A stretch of 64,000 nt of DNA from Bacteroidales bacterium (GTDB lineage Bacteria; Bacteroidota; Bacteroidia; Bacteroidales; Marinilabiliaceae). Made by a program: the position numbers and the translations under genes. The notes under the pieces are model-generated. The model had not been told where the DNA came from and did not search any database. It saw only the letters and a list, made by a program, of their open reading frames with translations. Where the stretch lies: NCBI GenBank assembly GCA_024401335.1, contig JAKSLH010000002.1, forward strand, positions 180,232 through 244,231. Reading direction: 5' to 3'. Below, piece after piece: positions 37,445-46,692 of this stretch; the first letter of the stretch is position 1; the number at the start of each line of letters is the position of its first letter.

Positions 37445-39208
37445 TTAAAGCGCGGAAGGGGCATTGTCTGTGTGTATGTCCTTTACCATTAGTTGTATGT
37501 TTCTGTAGCCTCTAAACTCGTTCATCTCTATGGTATAGCATAGGTTGAACGGCTTGCCGCTTTTAAGGTGGTCAATCATGTGGCCCATGCTAAAGGCTAC
37601 TCCTTGCATCGTGCCTCTAGAATGTGGGTCTGTAACTTCTAGTTTCAAGTGCTTTCTCGACTTGTCTATGTCTGCATCTTTGTCCTTGCCAACAAGTTTC
37701 GATGTGCCATAGTCAAATACGTTGTTGGTCACAAATACTGGCTTGGTGTTACCTGGCCCAAATGGTTCAAATTGAATTAAGGTGTTATAGAACGATTGGT
37801 CTATGTCCGAAAGTATAAGCTCCGAGTCAACCTCTATCTGTGGCACCATCTGCTCTGGGAGTATGTTCTCTGCAACATTCTCTTCAAAGCGTCTGATAAA
37901 CTCATCAACATTCTCTCGTTTCATGGTCAATCCTGCAGCATACATATGACCTCCGAAGTTCTCCAATAGGTCTGAGCATGAGTCAATGGCCTTATATAGG
38001 TCAAATCCATCAACAGATCGCGCACTTCCTGTCGCAAAGCCGTTCGACTCCGTGAGTATGATTGTAGGCCTGTAATATGTCTCTGTCAGTCTCGATGCTA
38101 CAATGCCGACAACACCCTTGTGCCATTCCGGATTAAAGAGTACGGTCGACTTTCTATGCTTCATCTCTTCACTGCTCTCTATCATGTCAAGAGCCTCCTG
38201 CGTAATCGACCTGTCAAGGTCTTTGCGCTCTTCATTCGAGACATCAATGCTTTTGCTTATCTGGTCTGCCTCTGTCTTGTCGTTGCTTGTCAGTAGTCTG
38301 ACGGCTTCTATGCCCGACTTCATTCGACCTGCAGCGTTGATTCTTGGACCTATCTTGAACACTATGTCACTGATGGTTATCTCTTTGTCCTCGAGACTTG
38401 AAACCTCTATTATCGATTGAAGACCTATTGACGGATTCTCGTTGATCTTCTTCAATCCATGGTATGCAAGTATTCGGTTCTCGCCAATCATAGGAACTAT
38501 GTCCGATGCAATACTTACTGCCAATATGTCAAGGTATCTAAGGAGGTCATCCTCCTTGTAGTCGTTGTTTCTGCCAAAGGCCTGCATGAGCTTGAAGCCT
38601 ACTCCGCAGCCTGAAAGGTTTTTGTCTGGATATGTACAGTCTTCTCTCTTCGGGTCGAGACATGCTACAGCATCTGGCAACACTTCTCCCGGTGTGTGGT
38701 GGTCGCAGATGATGAAGTCTATGCCTTGGCTCTTGGCGTATGCCACTTTCTCAACTGCTTTTATTCCACAGTCAAGGGCTATGACAAGTGTTACACCATT
38801 CGCCGCTGCATAGTCAATGCCTTTATATGAGATGCCATAACCCTCATTATATCGGTCCGGCACATAATAATCTATGTTGCCCTCTCCCACATGTGGCTTT
38901 AGATAGCTATAGACGAGCGCTACAGCTGTTGTTCCGTCCACGTCGTAGTCTCCGTAGATCAACAGTTTCTCGCCACTATCTATGGCTTTGTTCACACGCG
39001 CAACAGCAGCCTCCATTCCTGTCATGAGAAATGGATTGTGCATGTTGAGAAGATTTGGATGGAAAAACGAACGAGCCTCTTCTGGCGTCTTTATACCTCG
39101 TTGTAGAAGGAGCTTTGCAAACACTGGATTAATGTTGCCTAGTGCTTTGGATAGGTTGAGCATATCCATAGCATCCGGACTAGGTTTTATATTCCAATGT
39201 TTTATCAT
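37445..39208 (-). CDS. recJ: Single-stranded-DNA exonuclease RecJ
   Basis: 587-aa 5'-3' exonuclease of the DHH family. DHH core motifs: LLIYGDYDVDGTTAVAL, the FIICDHHTPGEVLPDA motif, and GCGVGFKLMQAF; then DHHA1 with NFGGHMYAAGLTMKRE and a C-terminal OB domain. Length fits RecJ (about 570 aa). Start at MIKHWNIKPSP is typical. It acts in recombination and mismatch repair; with recQ 24 kb away, both RecFOR-pathway end-processing proteins are in this window. Confidence 0.95.
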   Translation of the reverse strand: MIKHWNIKPSPDAMDMLNLSKALGNINPVFAKLLLQRGIKTPEEARSFFHPNLLNMHNPFLMTGMEAAVARVNKAIDSGEKLLIYGDYDVDGTTAVALVYSYLKPHVGEGNIDYYVPDRYNEGYGISYKGIDYAAANGVTLVIALDCGIKAVEKVAYAKSQGIDFIICDHHTPGEVLPDAVACLDPKREDCTYPDKNLSGCGVGFKLMQAFGRNNDYKEDDLLRYLDILAVSIASDIVPMIGENRILAYHGLKKINENPSIGLQSIIEVSSLEDKEITISDIVFKIGPRINAAGRMKSGIEAVRLLTSNDKTEADQISKSIDVSNEERKDLDRSITQEALDMIESSEEMKHRKSTVLFNPEWHKGVVGIVASRLTETYYRPTIILTESNGFATGSARSVDGFDLYKAIDSCSDLLENFGGHMYAAGLTMKRENVDEFIRRFEENVAENILPEQMVPQIEVDSELILSDIDQSFYNTLIQFEPFGPGNTKPVFVTNNVFDYGTSKLVGKDKDADIDKSRKHLKLEVTDPHSRGTMQGVAFSMGHMIDHLKSGKPFNLCYTIEMNEFRGYRNIQLMVKDIHTDNAPSAL

Positions 39209-39370
39209 TTGCTTTTTTGTGTGTTGCGGGACTTCCGTCGCCTACTATTCAATTTGCAATATTAGTTAAAAAAAGTGTAGTAGGCAATACCTATTGCTAA
39301 TTATATATGGTCACTTTTGTCTTGTGATAAATGCTCCTGCGTCTAATTGTATCATTGACAACGTAAAACA

Positions 39371-39402
39371 ACCGCCTGCAAATCATCCGACTTGCAAGCG
39401 GT
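39371..39402 (-). terminator. Terminator of the aminotransferase-like gene
   Basis: Minus strand ACCGCTTGCAA pairs with TTGCAGGCGGT (11 bp, one G-U), followed by TGTTTT. About 30 bp downstream of the 39432 stop. Confidence 0.75.
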
Positions 39403-39431
39403 CTCTATAAAAAGTTGAATGTGGATATTTC

Positions 39432-40013
39432 TTAGCAGGCCATAGGCTCAAGTGTCGCTCTTCTCATGCTCATGTTGTTCTGCCACATCGCATAGATGTC
39501 GTGGCATGCACGACGAGCGTTGCCTTCTGTCTGAACAAGTCTGCTCCTGCGGGCTACTATGAGTGTCTCGCAGTTCTCTTCAGCAGTGATGAGGAAATCT
39601 ATTCCGTATGCGTTCATGTTGTTTGTGTCAATGCCGTCATTGGCGTTGTCAACGATCAATGATTTCTTATACTCCTTTACCATCGATCCTATGAGCGACA
39701 TACTTTCTGTCGAACGCTCACTGCTGCATATCACGTGTGTGATACGCTTGTTACTGTTCATTACTGCCTCTAAGGCGTTCTTGAGGTTGTCCTCTGTGTC
39801 TTGGCCGTCAATGACCGACACATTTATAGAGAGATTGTGGCATATGTGACGCCATGTTGTGCAGATGTCACTGTTGCCGATTATAAGTAACTCTCCGTCA
39901 AAGGGCATAACAGACGAAATCACAGCCTCACTTGTTGCCAATCGGCTGCCATCAATGTAGAGTTCTTCAAAGCCTGTCCTGTAGAAATCTGTATGTGTGT
40001 TCGCTGTTTTCAT
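39432..40013 (-). CDS. PLP-aminotransferase-V-like protein without the PLP lysine
   Basis: 193 aa. By eye it aligns with the central half of 2-aminoethylphosphonate-pyruvate transaminases: MPFDGELLIIGNS matches the strand entering the large domain, ALEAVMNSNKRITHVICSSERST the ITHV-x-CE segment, SLIVDNAND the PLP-ring Asp strand, and GIDFLITAEENCETLIVARRSRL the segment that normally carries the Schiff-base Lys in a NKC motif. Here the lysine is replaced (ENC), and the N-terminal and C-terminal parts are missing, so catalysis is unlikely. The frame is intact, which suggests selection. No phosphonate genes nearby. The homology is my reading, not a search result. Confidence 0.55.
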   Translation of the reverse strand: MKTANTHTDFYRTGFEELYIDGSRLATSEAVISSVMPFDGELLIIGNSDICTTWRHICHNLSINVSVIDGQDTEDNLKNALEAVMNSNKRITHVICSSERSTESMSLIGSMVKEYKKSLIVDNANDGIDTNNMNAYGIDFLITAEENCETLIVARRSRLVQTEGNARRACHDIYAMWQNNMSMRRATLEPMAC

Positions 40014-40095
40014 AAGCCCTGATTTTTACTTGTTTCACTCTCATGACACCTATGTCGCTCTTTACACGTATCCGAAAATCAGAAAAAATTAAAAA

Positions 40096-40124
40096 AAGCA
40101 GTGGTTTTCTCTTCCACTGCTTTT
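40096..40124 (-). terminator. Terminator of the DUF2795 gene
   Basis: Perfect stem AAGCAGTGG/CCACTGCTT flanked by A- and T-runs, 9-nt loop; it works in both directions in principle. It lies 26 bp after the 40150 stop. Confidence 0.85.
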
Positions 40125-40149
40125 TCTATTTTGACTTGTTTAAAATCAA

Positions 40150-40371
40150 TTAGTATTCTTCCTCATCAAAGAAGAAATCTTCCTTGCTTGGGTAATCTGG
40201 CCATATATCTTCGATGCTTTCAAAGATATCGCCTTCATCTTCAATCTCCTGAAGATTCTCTATTACCTCAAGTGGAGCACCAGAACGTGATGCATAATCT
40301 ATAAGCTCGTCCTTAGTTGCTGGCCATGGCGCATCTTCGAGCTTAGAGGCCAATTCCAAAGTCCAATACAT
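40150..40371 (-). CDS. DUF2795 domain protein
   Basis: 73-aa acidic protein: MYWTLELASKLEDAPWPATK followed by ELIDYASRSGAPLEVIENLQEIED matches the short helical DUF2795 pattern (L-x-D-x-x-W/F-P-A-x-K-x-E-L). It ends with a very acidic tail (FFFDEEEY). Common as a single small gene in Bacteroidetes; function unknown. Own terminator; monocistronic. Confidence 0.8.
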   Translation of the reverse strand: MYWTLELASKLEDAPWPATKDELIDYASRSGAPLEVIENLQEIEDEGDIFESIEDIWPDYPSKEDFFFDEEEY

Positions 40372-40465
40372 ATTCTGATCGTTTGTTTATCTTGTTAATC
40401 CTTTTTTCTGAATGGCGCGAATATATAAAAAAAATATATTGCACGAACTATTTTTGAAAAAAAGT

Positions 40466-42058
40466 TTATTCACCTAACTCGTCGAACGTGAATCCTTCAT
40501 ATATTTCCTCTTTCACAATCATCTCCTCTGCTATCTCCATTGGAAGGAATATCTCGTCCTTGTTGTGTGGCCTGTATTGCTCCAACCACATGAAACCTGG
40601 TAACTTGCCATCCTTCTCTCCGAAGAGGAATGGCGGATTCATATTGCCCGATGGCGACACTCGCATCGTGATGTTCGATATCTTCCTCTCATCAAGCCAT
40701 AGCGTCATGTTGCTGCTCTCGGCTCTGTTGATGCCTATGATCACTTCGTCGTCTTTCGGATAATATAGTGTCTGACCATTGCCGTCCACATCTATCTTGT
40801 ATATGTCGTTGTTGCGTATATAGCCGGTCATCTTCTTGCCCTTTATCTGGTTGTAGCCTATCGAGTCTTCCGGTGATATTACAAACGCTGCTTCAAGTAA
40901 CTCGGCCTTGTATAATGCCTGGTTTCTGGTGTATAGCTTGATCTCGTTGGCTGTCATCTGGTTGCCTTGTGCCCAGACAACAGGTGTTTTATACATCGTC
41001 GATATCGAATCACGGAAGTCGAATATGAGCGAGTCACAACGGCCTTGCATGTCCTCTCTGAAAAACTTTACTTTGTGATATGCCTTCAGTATTCTGCTGG
41101 TGTCTTCGGGTAATGGAACGACCTGAAAGGTGTCTGCGTGCATGTAGATGGTGTCTTCACCGTATGTCTGTATGACCTGCGCGCGCAATGTCGCAAACGC
41201 ATCTCCTGTTATCTGGTTGTAGAAGCCGTAGTCACCGCATATCTTCATGTTGTTTACGGTGTCTGTCAAGACCATGTCATTCCATACTGTCCCTAGACCT
41301 TTGTTGCGCTCATAGAAGATGGTTTTGCCTTCTATGGTCTGCTGACCTGCATAGATGATGTTGTTCTTCAGTAGCTTGGCTTCATTCGACTGTGTGTTAT
41401 ACCATCCGTTTTCGCTCTTTATGATGGTAGAGTCGCTGTTGATGATTGTTGTCGGACCGAGTATCGTGATGATCTCCGTTTTGGTGTTGAACTTCATCGT
41501 GTCACTGTCAAGATGATACTTGGGCGATACCCCGACTACATGGTCCTTGAAATATACGTCATTTGATACAGGGAAATACAGACCATTGTCCGATGTGAGC
41601 GTGTTGTCTCCGTTGACAACTTTCCCTCCGTTATAGAAATATGCCTTGTCCTGCACTCTGTCATAGTCCAGATATTCTGTGTATAGCCAGGTCTCCCCTT
41701 TGTTGGCTCTTACGTCCTCTCTTACCTTGGCAAGATTCTGATTGCCATAGTAGGTCATCCTGTTACCATAGAGATGTATGGAGTCGTTCTGTATGACATG
41801 CACATTGCCGTATGCAATGACGACATTTGAGTCGTTATACATATACGCACTGTCGCAGTGCAAAAAGGTTCTTACATGCGACAATATGACGTTGCCGTTA
41901 AGCGATTGTGTGTTCTTTCCTATCTTGTCATCATGACGAAGCACATCTGCACGCTCTATCTTGATGCGTACGTTCTGCTGTCGTTGTGCAAGGGCACGAG
42001 AAGGACATAACATCACCAACAATAGCCCTATGATGAGATATGTGCTAATGTCCTTCAT
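40466..42058 (-). CDS. OstA-like (LptA-type) envelope protein
   Basis: 530-aa exported protein (signal peptide about 1-24, ending ALAQ). The beta-jellyroll OstA/LptA domain occupies much of the chain, recognisable by repeated strands such as LNGNVILSHVRTFLHCDSAYMY, VVIAYGNVHVIQNDSIHLYG and NEIKLYTRNQALYK. Probably a periplasmic part of lipopolysaccharide transport; it is longer than E. coli LptA and lacks the LptD barrel. It follows two parvulin/SurA-like genes, which suggests an outer-membrane biogenesis cluster. Confidence 0.82.
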   Translation of the reverse strand: MKDISTYLIIGLLLVMLCPSRALAQRQQNVRIKIERADVLRHDDKIGKNTQSLNGNVILSHVRTFLHCDSAYMYNDSNVVIAYGNVHVIQNDSIHLYGNRMTYYGNQNLAKVREDVRANKGETWLYTEYLDYDRVQDKAYFYNGGKVVNGDNTLTSDNGLYFPVSNDVYFKDHVVGVSPKYHLDSDTMKFNTKTEIITILGPTTIINSDSTIIKSENGWYNTQSNEAKLLKNNIIYAGQQTIEGKTIFYERNKGLGTVWNDMVLTDTVNNMKICGDYGFYNQITGDAFATLRAQVIQTYGEDTIYMHADTFQVVPLPEDTSRILKAYHKVKFFREDMQGRCDSLIFDFRDSISTMYKTPVVWAQGNQMTANEIKLYTRNQALYKAELLEAAFVISPEDSIGYNQIKGKKMTGYIRNNDIYKIDVDGNGQTLYYPKDDEVIIGINRAESSNMTLWLDERKISNITMRVSPSGNMNPPFLFGEKDGKLPGFMWLEQYRPHNKDEIFLPMEIAEEMIVKEEIYEGFTFDELGE

Positions 42059-42087
42059 GTTGTTGTCCGTTGTCTGTCCGCGATGGC

Positions 42088-43446
42088 TTATTTCACCCAG
42101 CCTTTATACTCAAATTCGCTGTTGCGCCACTCTGGTGATATGTTCACATATATCTCCGACTGGCGTTTGCGTATCCATTTGTCAACAGCCTCTTTGCATT
42201 TGCGGTCTTCCATGAGCTGCTGGAGCATGCTGTAGTCATCTCGCATATTGGCCTTGTGTGGCTCATGGCGCTTCCTGATCATCACAATGCGGTATGTCTC
42301 CTTGCCTCGTCGCTCGTCAATCATCTGGAATGGCTTTGATATCTTGCCTACCTCAAGCCCCTGTATCGCTTTCGCTATCTCCGCTGGTATCTCGCTGAGC
42401 TGGAACTTGACAGCACCGTCTTGTGGATTAATCATAAGTCCACCTGTCGAACGCGTGTCTTTGTCCATCGAAAAACGCATGGCTGCCTCTTCAAACGTCA
42501 TACGTTCGTTGTTGATGAATCCTGCTATGGTGTCGAGATATTCTGTAGCTTTCTTGCGGTTGTCTGCGCTTACCTTTGGCTTCATGAGGATATGACGGCA
42601 GTTGATGCGGTCTCCCTTGCGGTCTATAAGTTGTATGATGTGATAGCCGAATTCTGTCTCTACTATCTTCGATACTTTGCCTTTCTCTGTCAGGTTGAAT
42701 GCTGCAGCAGAGAACTCTGGAACAAAGCCCGATTTTGAATACCAGCCTAAGTCACCACCTCTTGAGGCACTGCCTTTGTCTTCTGAATAGAGCACGGCTA
42801 ATGTGGCAAAGTCGCGTCCCTCCGACACTTGCTTCTGGAAGTCACGGAGCTTGCCTTTCACTCTGTCTATCTCTTTCTGGTCAACGGCTGGATATACCAC
42901 AATCTGCTGCAACTCATATTGTGCAGGTATGTTTGGTATGCTGTCTGGCGATACCTTGTCAAAGTAGCTGCGTATCTCCGATGGTGTGATCTTTATGTCT
43001 TTGGTTATCTCTTCCTGCATACGCTGCATGATCATCTGTGTGCGCATGAACTCCATCTGCTCTACTCTGAACTGTATAAGTGGCTTGTTGGTGTACTCTT
43101 CAAGTTTGTCTTGTCCGCCAAGCTGCTGGATAAACTGGTTTACACGGGCGTCAACCTGACCAATTATCTCGCTGTCTTTTACTATGATACTGTCGATGTT
43201 CGCCTGGTTGAGCATCAACTTCTGTATGAGGAGCTGCTCTAGTATGTGGCTCTTCATGTCTCCGCTGTAGTTGACTCCGTCAATCAAGGCCTGCTGATAC
43301 TGCGCCTCGATATCTGAGTGTAATATGGCCTCGTCGCCTACTATTGCTACGACATCGTCGATAAGTGTCTTCTGGGCGTATGTTACATTGGCACAAAATA
43401 ATGCCACGATTATAAGCAGTATGTTTCTCACAACTCTTCTATTCAT
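42088..43446 (-). CDS. surA: SurA-like periplasmic peptidyl-prolyl isomerase
   Basis: 452 aa with signal peptide (1-24, cut near TYAQ). SurA_N chaperone region (about 28-165, LIDDVVAIVGDEAILHSDIE), then a clear parvulin domain (about 175-280: SRGGDLGWYSKSGFVPEFSAAAFNL and EFGYHIIQLID) and a second parvulin-like domain (about 285-390, INCRHILMKPK). Assists outer-membrane protein folding. The gene overlaps the end of the upstream lipoprotein gene by 8 bp. The symbol is given by architecture; Bacteroidales usually have more than one such paralogue. Confidence 0.85.
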   Translation of the reverse strand: MNRRVVRNILLIIVALFCANVTYAQKTLIDDVVAIVGDEAILHSDIEAQYQQALIDGVNYSGDMKSHILEQLLIQKLMLNQANIDSIIVKDSEIIGQVDARVNQFIQQLGGQDKLEEYTNKPLIQFRVEQMEFMRTQMIMQRMQEEITKDIKITPSEIRSYFDKVSPDSIPNIPAQYELQQIVVYPAVDQKEIDRVKGKLRDFQKQVSEGRDFATLAVLYSEDKGSASRGGDLGWYSKSGFVPEFSAAAFNLTEKGKVSKIVETEFGYHIIQLIDRKGDRINCRHILMKPKVSADNRKKATEYLDTIAGFINNERMTFEEAAMRFSMDKDTRSTGGLMINPQDGAVKFQLSEIPAEIAKAIQGLEVGKISKPFQMIDERRGKETYRIVMIRKRHEPHKANMRDDYSMLQQLMEDRKCKEAVDKWIRKRQSEIYVNISPEWRNSEFEYKGWVK

Positions 43447-44293
43447 TAGTGTAGTAATACTTTATTTTGTTGTTTTTCATTGCCTCATTGTAAAGGTCGG
43501 CATTCATCTGCTTGATGAAGGCTATCTTCTTCTTGTTAAGCAATACTGTGAATATCTTGTCTTTGATATATTCCATAGGTGCTGGCTCGTCTGCCAGTTT
43601 GATGTCTGTTACTAGTAGGTAGTAGTTGTTGTCGTCGTCACTCATCTCAAATAGCTTCTTCTGCTGTAGTGCACGGTCGTCTGGCTGCTGCTCAAGTGGA
43701 AGGAATTTCTTGAGTGAGGATACTGTCACCCATTTGTCCAGGGCTAGCTCGTAGTTCTTTGAGAATTCAAACAGATACTGTTCCACTGTTGCATAGTCCT
43801 CGTCGTTCTGGAATTGCAACGCCTTGGCAAATGTCCTGATCTCTGGAGCGTCTTTAGGAATGACTCCCATAACTCCCTTCATGATGGCTTCGTTGAGACG
43901 GAAGTTCTCCTTCATCTGCTCATAGTACCTCTCAATGTCTGCATCACTTATCTCTGGATTGAATTTCTGATCGACAACTTTCTGCTGATATCTCTCTACA
44001 ATAAGTGCTCTGCGGTACTCCTCTATCGCATTCTCAATGTCTATCTCCTCGTCGCTAAGGTTCAGCTCCGCCTTCTGTAGCATTACCTGCTGATTGACCC
44101 ATCTGCGCACTATCTCGTCAGCAATTATCGCACTGTCAACCGATGAGATGCTCGAAGGGAAGGCTGCTATGAGCTCCGAGCGTGTAAACACGGCTTCACC
44201 GACCGAGGCAATAGGTGTCTCCACCTTCTCGTTTATATTGCATGCTGTCAGTAATACGATACTGACCATATATGTTAGCTTGCTAAGCTTCAT
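43439..44293 (-). CDS. SurA-N-like lipoprotein (parvulin-related chaperone)
   Basis: About 284-aa lipoprotein with lipobox VLLTAC (MKLSKLTYMVSIVLLTAC). The mature part has a SurA-type N-terminal helical pattern: VGEAVFTRSELIAAFPSS, EEIDIENAIEEYRRALIVERYQQK and IERYYEQMKENFRLNEAI, as in PPIC-family chaperones, but I see no complete parvulin domain. The start at 44293 puts the signal first; the frame is open 27 codons further, past the promoter box. It is the first of three envelope-biogenesis genes read toward 40466, overlapping the SurA-like gene by 8 bp. Confidence 0.75.
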   Translation of the reverse strand: MKLSKLTYMVSIVLLTACNINEKVETPIASVGEAVFTRSELIAAFPSSISSVDSAIIADEIVRRWVNQQVMLQKAELNLSDEEIDIENAIEEYRRALIVERYQQKVVDQKFNPEISDADIERYYEQMKENFRLNEAIMKGVMGVIPKDAPEIRTFAKALQFQNDEDYATVEQYLFEFSKNYELALDKWVTVSSLKKFLPLEQQPDDRALQQKKLFEMSDDDNNYYLLVTDIKLADEPAPMEYIKDKIFTVLLNKKKIAFIKQMNADLYNEAMKNNKIKYYYTNE

Positions 44294-44311
44294 GTGTGAC
44301 ATATTTCGGTG

Positions 44312-44319
44312 CAAATATA
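44312..44319 (-). promoter_or_regulatory. Promoter of the envelope chaperone operon
   Basis: TATATTTG on the minus strand, with GTTG 20 bp further upstream as a -33 candidate; 19 bp before the ATG at 44293, which excludes the longer upstream start. Confidence 0.7.
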
Positions 44320-44363
44320 CAAGTTTTATACCGAAATAACAACATGACGTTTGAGCAACGAAA

Positions 44364-44396
44364 ATGAGAGACATAGAACTGTATCTATGCCTCTCA
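44364..44396 (-). terminator. Terminator downstream of trpA
   Basis: Stem ATGAGAGGCATAGA paired with TCTATGTCTCTCAT (one G-U) on the minus strand followed by TTTTC; it separates trpBA from the envelope chaperone operon. Confidence 0.75.
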
Positions 44397-44421
44397 TCTG
44401 TATGCGGCTCTCGCCTGGTTG

Positions 44422-45192
44422 TTATCTGATCGAACCGACGAATTTCTTTATCGCTTCTTCACTGGTGCCGTTCTCTTTGACATAGTTTACAAATGCTGTT
44501 CCTATGATCGCACCGTCTGCATGCTCACATGCATGTTTGTACGACGCATTGTCTTTGATGCCGAAGCCTATGACGGCTTTGTTGCGGAGCTTCAGGTTGC
44601 GTATGCGCTCAAAGTATGCCGTGCGGTAATCTACACTTGTCTTGATGTTGCCTGTTATGCCGGCAGATGCCACTGTGTAGATGAATCCTTCTGCAAGCGA
44701 ATCAATATGTCGTATTCTCTCGTCTGGACTCTGTGGCGCAATGAGTGGTATGAAATGCAATTTGTGACTGTCAAACATCTCCTTGTATTTCTCTACATAT
44801 TCGTCAAATGGCAAGTCTGGCAGAATGACTCCATCTACACCTGCCGACTCCGCATCCTGGGCAAACTTCTCTATGCCGTAGTGCATCACTGGATTGATAT
44901 AGCCCATCAGTATCACTGGCATCGTTATCTCTTTGCGCATCTCTTTTATCTGCTCCATGAGCTTCTTGATACACATGCCGTTGTTTAGCGCGTCTATGCT
45001 AGCAAGCTGTATTACCGGCCCATCTGCTAGAGGGTCGCTGAATGGCATACCTATTTCTACAAAGTCAACTCCTGACTTCTCTAAGCCTCTGAGCACTGGC
45101 ATCGTGTCTTCCAGTTTCGGAAATCCTGCCGTGAAGTATATTGAGAGAAGATTCTGTTTCTTCTCAAACATCTCGTCTATTCTGTTTTTCAT
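44422..45192 (-). CDS. trpA: Tryptophan synthase alpha chain
   Basis: 256-aa TIM barrel cleaving indole-3-glycerol phosphate to indole and glyceraldehyde-3-P, channelled to TrpB. The catalytic Glu and Asp are in FVEIGMPFSDPLADGP; the loop GVDGVILPDLPFDE and the phosphate site VIGFGIKD also fit. It is 24 bp downstream of trpB and followed by a terminator: a two-gene trpBA unit, separate from the other trp genes. Confidence 0.96.
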   Translation of the reverse strand: MKNRIDEMFEKKQNLLSIYFTAGFPKLEDTMPVLRGLEKSGVDFVEIGMPFSDPLADGPVIQLASIDALNNGMCIKKLMEQIKEMRKEITMPVILMGYINPVMHYGIEKFAQDAESAGVDGVILPDLPFDEYVEKYKEMFDSHKLHFIPLIAPQSPDERIRHIDSLAEGFIYTVASAGITGNIKTSVDYRTAYFERIRNLKLRNKAVIGFGIKDNASYKHACEHADGAIIGTAFVNYVKENGTSEEAIKKFVGSIR

Positions 45193-45216
45193 GGTGCTTA
45201 CTTGTTTCTTTGCAAC

Positions 45217-46416
45217 TTATTCGCATTCTGGCATAAGGCGGTGGATGTATGTTGCCATGTCTTTGTCGCCTCGTCCTGAAATGGTTACGATAACATTGTC
45301 TGTTGGTTTGAACTTGTCCTTAAGCATTGGCAGGGCAGCGAGTGCATGCGCACTTTCGAGAGCTGGAATGATGCCCTCTTCTCTGGTCAAAAGACTTGCT
45401 GCCTCAAGTGCCTGCTGGTCTGTAGCGGCAAGAACTGTCTCGCGTCCTATCTCGTTGAGGTATGAATGCCATGGCCCTACACCTGGGTAGTCAAGACCTG
45501 CTGATATCGAATATGGTTCTGTTATCTGGCCGTCATCTGTCTGCATGAGCATTGTCCTGCTTCCATGTATGATGCCTTCTGTGCCTCGTGCCATTGATGC
45601 GGCTGTCTCTCCCGAATCAAGACCAAGACCTGCCGCCTCTACTGCGATGAGTTTTACTGATTCCTCATCAACGAAGTTATAGAACGAACCGGCTGCGTTT
45701 GAACCACCACCGATACATGCAACTACATAGTCAGGAAGTGCCTTGCCTGTGTGCTCGGTAAACTGCCACTTCATCTCTTCGCTGATGATCGACTGCAGAC
45801 GGGCTACCATGTCTGGATATGGGTGTGGACCTACCGCTGAACCAATGATATAGAAGGTGTCGTCTGGGTTTGAAATCCAGTCACGAAGTGCCTCGTTTGT
45901 TGCGTCTTTCAATGTGCGGTTGCCACTAAGCGCTGGAACAACTTCTGCACCGAGCATACGCATACGTGCTACGTTTGGAGCCTGACGTTTGATGTCGACT
46001 TCTCCCATATAAACTCGGCATTTCAAGCCTAAAAGCGCACAGGCTGTTGCTGTGGCTACACCATGCTGACCTGCTCCTGTCTCTGCTATGATACGGTTCT
46101 TGCCCATCTTTATGGCAATGAGTGCCTGGCCTATCGCATTGTTTATCTTATGTGCTCCCGTATGGGCTAGGTCCTCGCGCTTGAGGTATATGTTCGCTCC
46201 GAATATCTTCGAGAGCTTCGATGCATAGAACAATGGGGTAGGACGTCCTACGTAATCTACCATCAGTCGCTTAAACTCTTTCTGGAACTCTTCCGAATTG
46301 ATGATGTCGAGATATACTGCCTTCAGATTCTCTACGTTTGGATAGAGCATCTCTGGCACATACGCGCCTCCAAAACGACCGTATAATCCTTTCTCGTTTA
46401 CTTGATATTTTGACAT
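45217..46416 (-). CDS. trpB: Tryptophan synthase beta chain
   Basis: 399-aa PLP enzyme of the TrpB1 type condensing indole with serine. Seen: [10 protein letters not shown] at the N-terminus, [15 protein letters not shown] with the PLP lysine, [15 protein letters not shown], and the phosphate-binding GGGSNAAG. Full length. A TAAATTTG box is 30 bp upstream; no leader peptide or terminator like that of trpD is present here. Confidence 0.97.
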   Translation of the reverse strand: MSKYQVNEKGLYGRFGGAYVPEMLYPNVENLKAVYLDIINSEEFQKEFKRLMVDYVGRPTPLFYASKLSKIFGANIYLKREDLAHTGAHKINNAIGQALIAIKMGKNRIIAETGAGQHGVATATACALLGLKCRVYMGEVDIKRQAPNVARMRMLGAEVVPALSGNRTLKDATNEALRDWISNPDDTFYIIGSAVGPHPYPDMVARLQSIISEEMKWQFTEHTGKALPDYVVACIGGGSNAAGSFYNFVDEESVKLIAVEAAGLGLDSGETAASMARGTEGIIHGSRTMLMQTDDGQITEPYSISAGLDYPGVGPWHSYLNEIGRETVLAATDQQALEAASLLTREEGIIPALESAHALAALPMLKDKFKPTDNVIVTISGRGDKDMATYIHRLMPECE

Positions 46417-46445
46417 GGTTGTTCTTTTTTCTACTTTATCTGACG

Positions 46446-46453
46446 CAAATTTA
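46446..46453 (-). promoter_or_regulatory. -7 box for trpBA
   Basis: TAAATTTG on the minus strand, 29 bp upstream of the trpB ATG. A GTTG candidate -33 box sits 21 bp further up. Confidence 0.55.
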
Positions 46454-46544
46454 TAAATATTATTTCAAATAATGCAACAGCGGTTACAATAAATATTGCG
46501 CCCCTCTGTCGCTTTTTCGCATAGCGATAATGTATGGCTATTGG

Positions 46545-46574
46545 TTTGTTGTAAGAAAAAAGTGTTTACCTTTG
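46545..46574 (+). promoter_or_regulatory. Promoter of the T9SS cargo / SusD-like genes
   Basis: TTTG (46545-46548), 18-bp spacer, TACCTTTG (46567-46574) on the plus strand. The ATG is at 46693, leaving a 5' UTR of about 110 nt in which I see no clear hairpin. Confidence 0.7.
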
Positions 46575-46692
46575 CACTATCCACTGACACAAACGGTTTA
46601 TTTCTCAATCTCTAAGCTTATTAATTTTGTATTTCCACCTATGCGGTCCTTTGATTGCATACTAGGTGAAGTACGTAACATATATTATAACT

